The position numbers and the translations under genes are program-made. Of a stretch of DNA of 64,000 nt, positions 35,340 through 45,227 are shown piece by piece. The stretch is taken from the NCBI RefSeq assembly GCF_022808645.1, contig NZ_JAKZKT010000016.1:28193-92192 (forward strand), read 5' to 3'. The notes under the pieces were generated by a model that saw nothing but the letters and a program-made list of their open reading frames with translations, did not search any database and had not been told where the DNA came from. How positions within the stretch are numbered: position 1 is the first letter of the stretch; each line of letters opens with the position of its first letter. The DNA is from Bacillus litorisediminis (GTDB taxonomy: Bacteria > Bacillota > Bacilli > Bacillales > JC228).

Positions 35340-36119
35340 ATGATTCGATTTGGGAATAGTACAAATTACTGGATTCAAAGCAACGATACTTTTGACATTA
35401 GCCGTGGTGCCAAAAGGAAATATTTATTAAAAAGTAATAATTTTAGACTTGCATTTGATCCAGAGCGAACGGCGCTTGTTATCACAGATATGCAAAACTT
35501 TTTCTTATCTGAGAAGTTAGGCAGGAAACACAAAGGAATAGGACTGGTTAATCCGATTAGAAAGGTAATAAAGCATGCAAGAATGATTGGTATGAAAATG
35601 GTTTGGTTAAATTGGGGGATCCGTGCAGATATGGTAAATATACCACCAGGAATAAGCCGCATATTCTATCATGCCGGTACTGAAATAGGTAAAGAATTAC
35701 CTAATGGACTTGGTTTGAATCTTGTTAAAGGTTCATGGTCAGCTGAAATTATCCCAGAATTAAAAGAACTGGTTGAGTTAGAAGATATACAAATTGAAAA
35801 AAATCGGGTTAGCGGCTTCTTTGGTACGGAATTACAGCAAACTTTATCAAACTTAGACATTAAAACCTTAGCTTTTGCAGGGATCAATACTGACCAGTGC
35901 GTAATGGGCACATTACAGGATGCTCATGGGTATGGATATGATTGTATTTTGCTTGAAGACTGTACCGCAACAGCATCTCCTGAGTTTTCCTTCCAATCAG
36001 TGATTTATAACGTAAATAAAATGGGGTTTATTACAAATTCTGATTATTTTTGTAACGGGGAGTTCAAATATAATGAGATTGACTCCTGGGTAAATCAGCA
36101 AATTAGTTTTCATTCTTAG
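35340..36119 (+). CDS. isochorismatase-fold cysteine hydrolase
   Basis: 259 residues. Catalytic triad of the family is visible: Asp in ALVITDMQNFF, Lys in EKNRVSGFFGTEL and Cys in INTDQCVMGTLQDA, the last preceded by the usual cis-peptide region. Relatives cleave amides such as N-carbamoylsarcosine, nicotinamide or ureidoacrylate. Placed 100 bp after the creatinase-fold genes on the same strand; creatinase and N-carbamoylsarcosine amidase both belong to creatinine breakdown routes, which makes the combination notable. An N-terminal extension of about 40 residues precedes the core. RBS AAAGGAG. Confidence 0.85.
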   Translation: MIRFGNSTNYWIQSNDTFDISRGAKRKYLLKSNNFRLAFDPERTALVITDMQNFFLSEKLGRKHKGIGLVNPIRKVIKHARMIGMKMVWLNWGIRADMVNIPPGISRIFYHAGTEIGKELPNGLGLNLVKGSWSAEIIPELKELVELEDIQIEKNRVSGFFGTELQQTLSNLDIKTLAFAGINTDQCVMGTLQDAHGYGYDCILLEDCTATASPEFSFQSVIYNVNKMGFITNSDYFCNGEFKYNEIDSWVNQQISFHS

Positions 36120-36196
36120 TCTAAATTAAACGAGAACTAACCATTCTATATGATTACTATAGGGAGCAGATATGGTGTATTCTGAAAAAGCGCTCA

Positions 36197-36373
36197 ATGA
36201 AGAACCACACAACTCTGCCAATCCTGGATTGGTTAAAGGGCCGTGACAATGCGCAAAGGCTAACGAGAATTTTTAAACAGTCTAAAGAAACTGTAACAAA
36301 GGATGTTCCGAATTATGTAGTGGTACGCGGTAATTCTGGAGAATCATCCAAACAGATTCAAGTGTGGTCATAA
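36197..36373 (+). CDS. possible small protein, 58 aa, unrecognised
   Basis: ATG 36197 to TAA 36373, ending right before a stem-loop. The product MKNHTTLPILDWLKGRD followed by a basic, then V-rich segment (NYVVVRG) looks protein-like, but the ribosome site is poor. A good GGGAG site precedes another ATG at 36172 in a different frame that stops after 24 codons, so a frameshift between the two is possible. Weak call. Confidence 0.3.
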   Translation: MKNHTTLPILDWLKGRDNAQRLTRIFKQSKETVTKDVPNYVVVRGNSGESSKQIQVWS

Positions 36374-36401
36374 AAGACGGCAGCTTCTGTACTGCCGTCT
36401 T
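36374..36401. terminator. stem-loop between convergent small ORF and recQ
   Basis: Perfect arms AAGACGGCAG and CTGCCGTCTT with an 8-base loop; not followed by a clear T run. Confidence 0.55.
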
Positions 36402-36496
36402 ATGACATGAACTCGTGTTTGACTGGAAACTCCTTAATAGCAGTATAGGAGAGCTCCTCAGGTAACATTTCGTTGAGAGCTTCAGTTTTTTCTCCA

Positions 36497-38302
36497 TTAG
36501 CTTTCATCCGAACCATATTGGTCGATAAAGGCCTGAATGCCATTGATAAAATATTCCCCGTATTCCTCCCATTTTCTTTCACCAACACCTTTAACCTGAA
36601 GCATTTGTTCTTTAGTCAATGGCATCATCCGGCAAAAGTCTTTTAAGGTAGCATCCGAAAATACGATGTAAGGAGGAATGCCAGATTGATCAGCCAGTTT
36701 TTTACGCAAACCTCTTAAATAGGCAAATAAGTCTTCATTATAATTTTCGTTCTTTTTAACTTCTTGAACGCGTGCGTGATGCCATACCTTTTCTTCACCT
36801 TTTAGGACAGGCAATGCCCTATTTGATAGTTTAATGGTTGGATATTTGCCGTGCTCTACGTCTAAATAACCATCTGCGATCAGCTGTTGGATAAAGGTGC
36901 CGATATCAGCTTCACGATAATGAGATAATAATCCGTAGGTAGAGAGTTTTTCAAAACCAAATTCTCTTATTTTTTGGCTGCTGGAGCCCTTCAGCACTTT
37001 TGCTGTCATTGAAACGCCAAACCGCTCTCCCATTCGTTTCACACAGGACAAAACCATTTGGGCTTCCTTTGTGACATCTTCTAATTCACCAGATTTTAAA
37101 CAATTGCTGCATGTCCCGCAACGTTTCAGTTGATTTGGGTCGGAAAAGTAGTCAAGGATATACCGCTGTAAGCATTGATTGGTGTACCCGTATTGCACCA
37201 TTGCATGGAGTTTTTCATATTCTTGTTCTTTTTTTAATACTTCTAAAGATGATTGTTCAATTAAAAATTTTTGCAGCTGGACATTATTTGCGGCAAATAA
37301 AAGAATACATTCACTATCTTCACCGTCACGCCCTGCCCGTCCTGCTTCCTGATAGTAAGACTCGATATTCATCGGAATCCCGTAATGGATAATATAGCGT
37401 ACGTTGGATTTATTTATACCCATTCCAAAGGCATTTGTAGCTACCATGATTGTAACATCATCTTGAAGAAACAGGTTTTGGGCAGTACTTCTTTCTTCCT
37501 CAGACATCCCTGCATGATAACGGGCCGCCCTAAACCCATTCGACATGAGCCAGCTATATACTTGATCCGTTAGTTTGCGGGTAGGTGCGTAAATGATCCC
37601 AGAATCCTGAGATCGTGCAGATACATATTGCTTGATAAATTCACTTTTTTTAACGCCGCGTTCAACTCGGAAATGGAGGTTATCCCGGTGAAAACCAGTA
37701 TTTGTTACATATTCAGGTCTTATGTTCAATAGGGATTGAATGTCATAAATGACCCGGTCCGTTGCCGTTGCTGTTAAAGCTACAAGCGGACAGGCAGTTC
37801 CCAACCTCTTGATATTTTCGATAATGGAACGGTAGCTTGGCCTAAAATCATGTCCCCATTGAGAAATACAATGGGCTTCATCAAAGGCAATAAATGAGAG
37901 CTGAATCGAATTTATGGTTTGGATAAACTCAAATGATTCGAACCGCTCTGGTGCCACATAGACAAATTTGTATGTAGAGTGCCTTATTTTTTCTAGAATG
38001 TCTTTTTGTTCTGTTTGGGAAAGAGTACTATTGATAAAAGTGGCTGGAACCCCATTTGCCTGGAGCGAATCGACTTGGTCCTTCATCAAAGATATAAGAG
38101 GCGAAATGATAATAGCTGTTCCATCCAGTACTAGGCCTGGGACCTGATAACATAGAGATTTACCGCCGCCAGTCGGCATCACGGCTAAAGTGTGGTGTCC
38201 GTCTAAAATATGCCGGATTACTGTCTCTTGACCTGAGCGAAAACTCGTAAACCCGAATATAGTTTTTAATATATCATGTGCTTTTGAAACTAATAGATTC
38301 AC
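36497..38302 (-). CDS. recQ: ATP-dependent DNA helicase RecQ
   Basis: 601 residues. Helicase domain with motif 0 FGFTSFRSGQETVI, Walker A MPTGGGKSLCYQ, DEAH box AFDEAHCISQWGHDFRPSY, motif VI QEAGRAGRDG. Zinc-binding RQC region with CLQRYILDYF, CGTCSNC. A winged helix follows (about 410-500) and a C-terminal HRDC domain (LFAYLRGLRKKLADQSGIPPYIVFSDATLKDFC, about 515-590). A 3'-5' helicase in recombination and fork repair. The start is a GTG at 38302 with AAAGGAAGG upstream at rather long distance. Confidence 0.92.
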   Translation of the reverse strand: MNLLVSKAHDILKTIFGFTSFRSGQETVIRHILDGHHTLAVMPTGGGKSLCYQVPGLVLDGTAIIISPLISLMKDQVDSLQANGVPATFINSTLSQTEQKDILEKIRHSTYKFVYVAPERFESFEFIQTINSIQLSFIAFDEAHCISQWGHDFRPSYRSIIENIKRLGTACPLVALTATATDRVIYDIQSLLNIRPEYVTNTGFHRDNLHFRVERGVKKSEFIKQYVSARSQDSGIIYAPTRKLTDQVYSWLMSNGFRAARYHAGMSEEERSTAQNLFLQDDVTIMVATNAFGMGINKSNVRYIIHYGIPMNIESYYQEAGRAGRDGEDSECILLFAANNVQLQKFLIEQSSLEVLKKEQEYEKLHAMVQYGYTNQCLQRYILDYFSDPNQLKRCGTCSNCLKSGELEDVTKEAQMVLSCVKRMGERFGVSMTAKVLKGSSSQKIREFGFEKLSTYGLLSHYREADIGTFIQQLIADGYLDVEHGKYPTIKLSNRALPVLKGEEKVWHHARVQEVKKNENYNEDLFAYLRGLRKKLADQSGIPPYIVFSDATLKDFCRMMPLTKEQMLQVKGVGERKWEEYGEYFINGIQAFIDQYGSDES

Positions 38303-38617
38303 GTAAATAATCCTTCCTTTGCATCAACTCTTTCTTAGAGTAACACACCTTTTCCAATGTGAAAAATGGCAATAATCTTTTAATCTCAAGGGAATTTTTT
38401 GAAATAAAGACGATTCACCTTGCATTTTTTTAGGTGAAAAAAGAATTTTGATTATTACCATTCTAATTTCTGCCTGCAGGTGTCAGCTAATGGTTGGCCA
38501 GTCCTCATCAATGATTTGCATTGCTCCTGCTAATCGTACCTTTTTAACTTCATTTGATTAGTGATATCCCGAAATTTGTTTTACAATAAAAGAAGATTTT
38601 GATTAAGGAGTATCCAA
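38303..38617. other. divergent intergenic region recQ / yfmR
   Basis: AT-rich, about 315 bases, no gene seen. It must contain both promoters. A weak stem (TTCACCT...AGGTGAA) at about 38411-38437 is the only structure noted. Confidence 0.4.
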
Positions 38618-40507
38618 ATGAGTATTTTACAAGTTGAAAATTTATATAAAACCTATGGAGAGAAAACATTATTTGATTCGATCTCTTTTTCGATAGCTGA
38701 AAAACAGCGCATTGGTCTGATTGGAGTTAATGGGACAGGGAAGTCTACTTTATTAAAAGTTTTAGCCGGGCTGGAATCGGCAGAGGAAATAACCATGACC
38801 CATGCTAATGATTTTAGAATTGAGTATTTGCCGCAGGAACCGGTGCTTGAAGGCGAGCTGACGGTATTGGAGCAAATATACTATGGCGACTCTACCATTA
38901 TGAAAACGATGCGGAGTTATGAACAGGCATTACAGGAGCTTGAAGCGGATCCTACGAACAGCCAAAAGCAAAAGCAACTCCTTGCTGTGCAGCAAAAGAT
39001 GGACGAACATGATGCATGGGAAGCGAACACGGTAGCGAAAACAGTATTAACCAAGCTTGGAATTGTGGAGTTTTCGAAGAAGGTTAAGCATCTTTCGGGA
39101 GGACAAAAGAAACGGGTCGCAATTGCAAAAGCCTTAATTCAGCCTGCTGATTTGCTGCTAATGGATGAACCGACTAACCATTTAGATAATGAAACCATTG
39201 AATGGCTTGAAGGATTTTTAGCCCAATATAAAGGATCGTTATTGCTGGTAACGCATGATCGGTACTTTTTAAACCGGGTCACCAATAAAATATTTGAACT
39301 AGATCACGGCCAGCTCTATGTTTATGATGGAAACTATGAGGTTTTTTTAACAAAAAAAGCAGAGCGGGAAGCAGAGGCAGAACAGCGGGAGGATAAACGC
39401 CAAAATTTATTAAGAAGAGAATTAGAATGGTTAAGACGCGGGGCAAAAGCTCGGACGACTAAGCAAAAAGCAAGAATACAGCGGGTTGAAGAACTGCAGG
39501 AGCAGAAAGTGAATGTGTCCAAAAGCGATTTAGAGTTTGCCATCGGATCGAAACGGCTCGGAGATAAGGTGATCGAGCTTGATGGTATTCATAAAACGTT
39601 TGATCAAAAAACGCTCATCGATAACTTTAATGCTTTGATAATTCCTGGTGACCGGATTGGGATTATTGGTCCTAACGGCAGCGGGAAAACAACTTTATTG
39701 AACATGATGGCCGGGCGAGTTCAGCCGGATTTGGGCAGGATTGAGATTGGACAAACAGTCAGCATTGGTTATTACACACAGGATCACGACGAAATCAATG
39801 GGGACCTCCGTGTTATTGAATATATTAAAGAGATAGCGGAAATTGTTCACACGATTGACGGTCAGGTGATTACCGCCGAGCAAATGCTCGAACGATTTAT
39901 GTTTCCTCGTTCGATGCAATGGACGTATATTCGCAAGCTGTCAGGAGGAGAACGCCGCCGTTTATACTTACTGCGCGTGCTGATGACAGAACCGAACGTT
40001 CTATTCCTGGATGAGCCTACCAATGATTTGGATATCCAGACACTGAGTGTTCTGGAGAACTATTTAGATCAGTTTCCCGGCGTCGTAATTACGGTGTCTC
40101 ATGACCGGTATTTCTTAGATCGGGTTGTAGATAAGCTGATTGTATTTGACGGACACGGCGGTATCAGCCGTTACCAGGGCTCCTACACCGAGTTCATGGA
40201 AGAATTTAAAGAGAAGAAGGCGGCTTATGAAAAAGATGTAAAAGAGGCTGCGGCTCCGAAACAGCGAACCGAAAAAAGGAAGAAGCTATCGTATAAAGAC
40301 CAGCTTGAATGGGACGGCATTGAAGATAAAATTGCAGGTCTTGAAGAGAAGATCGCCGAACTCGACGAAGAATTGGCTGCTGCGGGCAGCGATTTCGGAA
40401 AAATCCAGAAACTTATGGAGCAAAAGACCGAGCTTGAAACCGAACTTGAACGGACGATGGAGCGCTGGGAGGAACTGGCGCTGATGGTCGAGGAGTTGGG
40501 GAAATAA
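38618..40507 (+). CDS. yfmR: ABC-F translation factor YfmR (Uup-like)
   Basis: 629 residues, exactly the length of B. subtilis YfmR, and the sequence follows it closely (MSILQVENLYKTYG start, PTNHLDNETIEWLEGFL, LFPRSMQ-type segment, KLSYKDQLEWDGIEDKIA near the C-terminus). Two ABC domains with Walker A GVNGTGKST and GPNGSGKTT, signatures LSGGQKKR and LSGGERRR, and Walker B LMDEPTNHLD and LDEPTNDLD. Linker RRGAKARTTKQKARIQR and a C-terminal coiled coil. YfmR/Uup proteins help ribosomes through stalls such as polyproline. RBS AAGGAG. The transcript carries repeat array C before its terminator. Confidence 0.9.
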   Translation: MSILQVENLYKTYGEKTLFDSISFSIAEKQRIGLIGVNGTGKSTLLKVLAGLESAEEITMTHANDFRIEYLPQEPVLEGELTVLEQIYYGDSTIMKTMRSYEQALQELEADPTNSQKQKQLLAVQQKMDEHDAWEANTVAKTVLTKLGIVEFSKKVKHLSGGQKKRVAIAKALIQPADLLLMDEPTNHLDNETIEWLEGFLAQYKGSLLLVTHDRYFLNRVTNKIFELDHGQLYVYDGNYEVFLTKKAEREAEAEQREDKRQNLLRRELEWLRRGAKARTTKQKARIQRVEELQEQKVNVSKSDLEFAIGSKRLGDKVIELDGIHKTFDQKTLIDNFNALIIPGDRIGIIGPNGSGKTTLLNMMAGRVQPDLGRIEIGQTVSIGYYTQDHDEINGDLRVIEYIKEIAEIVHTIDGQVITAEQMLERFMFPRSMQWTYIRKLSGGERRRLYLLRVLMTEPNVLFLDEPTNDLDIQTLSVLENYLDQFPGVVITVSHDRYFLDRVVDKLIVFDGHGGISRYQGSYTEFMEEFKEKKAAYEKDVKEAAAPKQRTEKRKKLSYKDQLEWDGIEDKIAGLEEKIAELDEELAAAGSDFGKIQKLMEQKTELETELERTMERWEELALMVEELGK

Positions 40508-40528
40508 GGCATGCTGCAAAGAAGTTAG

Positions 40529-40630
40529 ATTTTGTTGATATAAATTTAAATTTGTTGATAAAAGATCAGAATTCGTTGATTATATTCCTCAATTGTTGAT
40601 AAATGTACAAAATCCGTTGATAAATTCGCA
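40529..40630 (+). repeat. array C: five 20-21 bp units, TTGTTGATAAA type
   Basis: Five units with core (C/T)GTTGAT(A/T)A, spaced 20-21 bases, ending in AATT or AATC: the same family as array B at 15700. It lies between the yfmR stop codon and the hairpin at 40637, so it is probably transcribed as 3' UTR. Confidence 0.8.
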
Positions 40631-40636
40631 CTGATG

Positions 40637-40671
40637 GTCAGGAGGTATGCTCTCCTGACCATTTCTTTTTT
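40637..40671 (+). terminator. yfmR terminator
   Basis: Perfect arms GGTCAGGAG and CTCCTGACC, loop GTATGC region, followed by ATTTCTTTTTT. Confidence 0.8.
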
Positions 40672-40914
40672 CATACATAATTCTCCATGAGAATGGGACA
40701 GATAATTGATGGTTATATACTCCTTGCGCATGACTCGGATAGATCAGATACACTCCTTTCTGTCAGGCTTAACGCATCATATTATCAGTGTATTGCCTAA
40801 CAGTTTGTACTTTCATTGTAATTGTGTAATGAATCAATACTAAAAAATGAAAGGATGAATACATAATCTTCCATTGCGGGTGACAAAATAATCCATATTA
40901 CGAAAGGAGTGTTA

Positions 40915-41265
40915 ATGAAAGTGAAAAAGCGTTTGTTTCTGATAATAACGGCTGTTGTAATGCTGGCGATGGTTCTAAATGCAGCACCGGTCTTAGCGAA
41001 TACACCAGAACCTGAGAAGCAGGTTCAATTTACGGAAGATCAGAAAAAGGTGCTGGCTGACCTTTATAAGGAAATTTTTGAACTGAGAAAAACAGTAGTG
41101 GATAAATATGTTGAATATGGGGCCATGTCAAAAGAAACAGCAGAAAAGGTAAAATCCTGGATGGACGAGCATTACCAAAGAATGGAGGAGCGTGGCTTCC
41201 AGCCGATGGAGCATCGGCACCATCATGGACATAAGAAAGTAAAAGAGGGCGAACATCAGCAATAG
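40915..41265 (+). CDS. secreted YckD-like (DUF2680) protein
   Basis: 116 residues from ATG 40915 (a GTG at 40909 is inside the GGAG site and unlikely). Signal peptide KKRLFLIITAVVMLAMVLNAAPVLA, then a DUF2680 segment: FTEDQKKVLADLYKEIFELRKTVVDKYVEYGAMSKETAEKVKSWMDEHYQRMEERGF. It ends in a His-rich tail (EHRHHHGHKK) that could bind metal, which is an addition to the basic domain. Function unknown; B. subtilis YckD is a homologue. Ends at a strong terminator. Confidence 0.8.
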   Translation: MKVKKRLFLIITAVVMLAMVLNAAPVLANTPEPEKQVQFTEDQKKVLADLYKEIFELRKTVVDKYVEYGAMSKETAEKVKSWMDEHYQRMEERGFQPMEHRHHHGHKKVKEGEHQQ

Positions 41266-41276
41266 ACGAACGCGTT

Positions 41277-41313
41277 ATCCTTCAAGACAACCGATGTCTT
41301 GAAGGATTTTTTA
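41277..41313 (+). terminator. terminator of the YckD-like gene
   Basis: 13-bp perfect arms beginning ATCCTTCAAGACA, loop ACCGA, followed by TTTTTTA. Confidence 0.9.
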
Positions 41314-41386
41314 TGTGCTTTGTAGGAATTTCGAAAGTTATAGAGAAATGTGTAGAAATAGAAAATCATAGAGAGGTGTGGGGCGG

Positions 41387-42883
41387 GTGAAGGAGTATAT
41401 TCATTATGATGGATTGGGCTTAGCTGAACTAGTGAAGAAAAAGGAAGTACATCCGAGAGAACTGGTTCAAGCCGCGATCCAAAGAATCGAGGCGAAAAAT
41501 CCGAAACTCAATGCGGTTATACATAAAATGTATGAAAAAGCTGAAAAAATGGCAGACAAAATAGAGCCAACCGGAACGTTCGCGGGCGTTCCGATTTTAT
41601 TGAAAGACATTGCGCAAGAAATCGAGGGAGAGCCGATTACGGCAGGTTCCAAGGCATTTCAAAATTATAGAGCCAAACAAGATTCCGAGTATGTAAAAAG
41701 AGTGAAAAAAACCGGAACGATTATCCTTGGCCAAACGAATGTGCCGGAGTTTGCCCTTTTGGGAATTACAGAACCAAAGCATTATGGACCGACGAGAAAT
41801 CCATGGAATTCAAATCATTCTCCGGGAGGGTCCAGTGGCGGATCTGCAGCAGCCGTTGCATCGGGCATGGTTCCGATTGCTGGTGCCAATGATGGCGGTG
41901 GTTCCATTCGAATTCCAGGGTCTTATTGCGGCCTGTTTGGATTAAAGCCAACAAGAGGCAGAACCCCCGTGGGTCCAACCATTGGGCGTGAATGGCAAGG
42001 GGCTTCCGTGGATCATATTTTATCGAGATCCGTTAGAGACAGTGCAGCAATGCTTGATGAGATAAAGGGACATGTGAAATGGGCCGCCTTTCATGCGCAA
42101 GACTACAATGGCAGCTATCTGCAGGATGCAGAAACGCCATTAACTGAACAGCTAAGAATTGCTTTTACCACCCAATCACCACTCGGAACAGAGGTTGACC
42201 CTGAATGCAGGGAAGCCGTTCTTAAAACAGCGAAGCTGCTAGAATCAATGGGTCATATAGTCGAAGAAAAAGAAGCTCCTGTAGATGGGCATCAAATTGC
42301 CAAAAGCTATTTGAACAACTACTTTGGCGAAGTGGCAGCCACCTTAGAAAATTTACAAAGTATCCTTGGCAGAAATGCAAGCTACAGCGATGTCGAGCCA
42401 ACTACCTGGTTGCTAGGTTTGCTCGGCAAAGCTACGAGTGCTAAAGAAATGGCCATAAGTATCCGTGAATGGGACCGCGCGGCTTACATCATGGAGGAGT
42501 TCCATGAAACCTATGATTTTTACTTAACACCGTCCACGGCAACTCCACCTGTCAAAATAGGTGAGCTAGAGCCCAAACCTGCAGAAAAACTGGCTATTTC
42601 AATTGTTGGCCGACTAGGCTTAGGCGGTCTGCTGAAAAAAACGGGAATTGTCGATAAATTAGCGGTTGAAAATTTATCAAAGGTTCCATTTTCACAGCTT
42701 GCCAATCTAACCGGCCAACCGGCGATGACCCTTCCCCTCTTTCTTTCTGAAAAGAGATTGCCGATTGGGGTACAATTTATGGCGGCTAGGGGCAGGGAAG
42801 ATTTGTTGTTTAGGCTTGCCGGTCAAATCGAGGCAGACGGTCACTTTGTTGATGTGAAACAAAATCCGACCTATCTTTCTTAA
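41387..42883 (+). CDS. amidase (amidase-signature family)
   Basis: About 498 residues from GTG 41387; GTG 41378 is possible but overlaps the ribosome site GAGAGG. Catalytic Lys in PILLKDIAQ (about residue 70), the cis-Ser/Ser region [44 protein letters not shown] (about 148-190), and the C-terminal [22 protein letters not shown]. Hydrolyses an amide to acid and ammonia; substrate unknown. Not GatA: no gatC/gatB nearby and the sequence is of the general amidase type. Confidence 0.88.
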   Translation: MKEYIHYDGLGLAELVKKKEVHPRELVQAAIQRIEAKNPKLNAVIHKMYEKAEKMADKIEPTGTFAGVPILLKDIAQEIEGEPITAGSKAFQNYRAKQDSEYVKRVKKTGTIILGQTNVPEFALLGITEPKHYGPTRNPWNSNHSPGGSSGGSAAAVASGMVPIAGANDGGGSIRIPGSYCGLFGLKPTRGRTPVGPTIGREWQGASVDHILSRSVRDSAAMLDEIKGHVKWAAFHAQDYNGSYLQDAETPLTEQLRIAFTTQSPLGTEVDPECREAVLKTAKLLESMGHIVEEKEAPVDGHQIAKSYLNNYFGEVAATLENLQSILGRNASYSDVEPTTWLLGLLGKATSAKEMAISIREWDRAAYIMEEFHETYDFYLTPSTATPPVKIGELEPKPAEKLAISIVGRLGLGGLLKKTGIVDKLAVENLSKVPFSQLANLTGQPAMTLPLFLSEKRLPIGVQFMAARGREDLLFRLAGQIEADGHFVDVKQNPTYLS

Positions 42884-42950
42884 TTTTTTAAATATCTTAC
42901 TATAAAAAACTATGATACTATTTGAATAAATCAACAGGGAGGTTCTGCAT

Positions 42951-43869
42951 ATGGCTGAATTATTAATCGTATTAAATAAGGACGAGGATACGGTATCGAT
43001 TATTGATGCGAACTCCTACGAAACCCTAAAGGTCATTGAAACAGATTATAATCCGCATGAGCTAATAATCACACTGGATGGCAAGAAGACGTATATTACC
43101 TGTTCACTTGGTAATAAAATCAACATCCTGGATAACGAGACATTTGAAATTACCAACACTTTAGAGCATCCTGATTTTAATTTCCCGCATGGACTAGGGA
43201 TTACGAATGACGGAGCAAAAGTCTTTATGGCATCCACCTACAGCGAGAAACTATTTGTGATTGATACAAAAACAGATGAAATTACAAATGTATTTCCTAC
43301 CTATCAAAAGCTTTCTCACATGATTTCATTCTCTCCAGATGGGAAAAACGGTGTACGTCCCGAATATCGGAAGTCATAACATGACGGTAGTAGATGTTGA
43401 ATCAGAGAGAGTTTTGAACCACTTCCCAGTCGGCAGAGGGCCAGAAGGCGTGGCTGTTCACCCGAACGGCAAAGAGCTATACGTGGCCAATCAAGATGAC
43501 AATAACCTCTATGTAATCGATACGGCAACATTAGAAGTTTTACATAAAAGAAGACTTGGAACTTGTCCTGTCCGGCTTGTCTTTTCACCGGATGGCAGAT
43601 ATGCGCTGATTCCAAATCGCGAATCAGGCGATCTATCAATCATCGAAACAGCATTCAAATTAAAAGATATGGTACGACCGTGGGAAGTAAAACGGATCCG
43701 TGTTGGTGTCTGGCCGGGCGGAGTTGTCTTTAATCCAGAGGGAACAAAGGCATTTGTGGCCAATAACAAAACAAATGATATTTCGGTTATCAATATGGAG
43801 ACGCTTGAAGAGGAAGCTCGCATTCCAGCTGGCATCCATCCCGATGGAATTGCTTATTTAGTAAAGTAA
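42951..43869 (+). pseudogene. YVTN/YncE-like beta-propeller protein, split by a frameshift
   Basis: Two overlapping frames form one protein of about 305 residues. The first (ATG 42951, GGGAGG site) ends at 43379, the second carries on from about 43339 to 43869. The break is in a run of five A at 43344-43348: with four A the reading is SFSPDGKTVYVPNIGSHNM, the expected blade motif. At least six blade repeats of the type (V)xxVD...L(V)..I..G..P.G(V/I)..(S/T)PDG are visible. No signal peptide. Such propellers often bind proteins or metals. A genuine mutation or a homopolymer error cannot be told apart here. Confidence 0.8.
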
Positions 43870-43934
43870 CCAAATCATCAAAAAGCTTACACTTCGTGGG
43901 CTTCACTTTCATCAATTGAAATGGAGCGGAGAAA

Positions 43935-45227
43935 ATGTCTGAGCAAAAATGGCAGGATTTCGAGTCTTATGTAGAAAAGATAATGAGGGAAAAACATATC
44001 CCTGGTGCCGCAGTAGCTGTTTCCCAAAACGGAGAGGTGATTTACGAAAAAGGATTTGGGTATCGCAATGTAACTACTAAGGAATCGGTTACTCCAGAAA
44101 CGATTTTTGGGATTGCCTCTGTCACAAAATCATTTACAGCTCTAGCTATTATACAGTTGGAAGAGGAAGGCAGGCTTTCAGTCCATGACCCAGTTGTTAA
44201 GTACATACCAGAATTTCAGCTTAATGGTGTAAAGGATATGGGTACAATTAAAATCTATCATTTGCTTTCCCATACAACCGGATTACCGCCAATGCGGAGG
44301 AGGGAAGAGCTGAACAGACTGAAAGACCATTTGGAGTATTTGGCAAATGAAGAGTACGAAATGCTTGGCGAACCAGGGGAGTATTTTAGTTATTGTAATG
44401 ATACCTTTTTGCTGTTAGGAGAAATTGTTGAGCGGTTAACCGGCAGGCTTCACCGCAGATACGTGACGGAAAAAATCCTGAACCCGCTTCAGATGTATCG
44501 TTCAACCTTTAGCTTGGAGGAAGTGGCGAAACTACAAAATGTTTCAGTTCCTTATATGTATAATAGGAAAACCAAGTCCTACGAAGAACAGCCATGGCCA
44601 ACTCTAGGAAACTATGAGGTAGGCGGAGGAATCCGCTCCAATGTTCTCGATCTTTTAAAATATGGCCAGGTCTATCTGGAGGATTCCACTAAGTATACTC
44701 GTAAAATGTGGAACCATCTTCATCCTATTAAAAGTAACTCCTACTACGGCTATGCTCTCCAGGTAACACCTGATTATTCGGGTGTCACCCTTGTGGAGCA
44801 CGGAGGTGGCCAGCCGGGTGTTTCATCGAACTTTGGCTTTATTCCGGAAAAAGGAGTGGCAGTCAGTGTACTTACGAATGTCTCCGAGGCACCGGCTGCG
44901 GAGCTTTGGCTTGCGGCCGTTAACACAGTTTTGGGTCTTCCTCTTGATCAAAAGAGGAGTGTTGAACCTGTTTATGAAGCGACTCCGGGAGAGCTGCAGC
45001 TTTTAAAAGGTACGTACGAATCAGCTGAAGGCGGCAACATTACAATTTTAGAAGAGGACAATGAGTGGGTTGCTGAAGCGGCAGGAGAAAAATTTAAATT
45101 AAGAGCCAGTGCCAGTGATACCTTGGTCATCGAAGCATTGGAGCTGCCCCTTAAGTTCTTTATAAAAGAAGAAGGTCCTGCCTGGGCGGTTCTGTTTGGG
45201 TCTAGGATGCTGAGGAGAAAAGTATAA
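43935..45227 (+). CDS. serine beta-lactamase-like / penicillin-binding-type hydrolase
   Basis: 430 residues without a signal peptide. Class C/EstB pattern: SxxK motif SVTKSFTAL (about residue 62), YxN motif YCNDTF (about 153), and HGGGQPG as the third motif (about 295). A C-terminal lipocalin-like domain (LQLLKGTYESAEGGNITILEE) follows, as in DUF3471 proteins. Probably a cytoplasmic esterase or D-amino-acid peptidase; not evidence of beta-lactam resistance. RBS GGAGCGGAG. Confidence 0.85.
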   Translation: MSEQKWQDFESYVEKIMREKHIPGAAVAVSQNGEVIYEKGFGYRNVTTKESVTPETIFGIASVTKSFTALAIIQLEEEGRLSVHDPVVKYIPEFQLNGVKDMGTIKIYHLLSHTTGLPPMRRREELNRLKDHLEYLANEEYEMLGEPGEYFSYCNDTFLLLGEIVERLTGRLHRRYVTEKILNPLQMYRSTFSLEEVAKLQNVSVPYMYNRKTKSYEEQPWPTLGNYEVGGGIRSNVLDLLKYGQVYLEDSTKYTRKMWNHLHPIKSNSYYGYALQVTPDYSGVTLVEHGGGQPGVSSNFGFIPEKGVAVSVLTNVSEAPAAELWLAAVNTVLGLPLDQKRSVEPVYEATPGELQLLKGTYESAEGGNITILEEDNEWVAEAAGEKFKLRASASDTLVIEALELPLKFFIKEEGPAWAVLFGSRMLRRKV

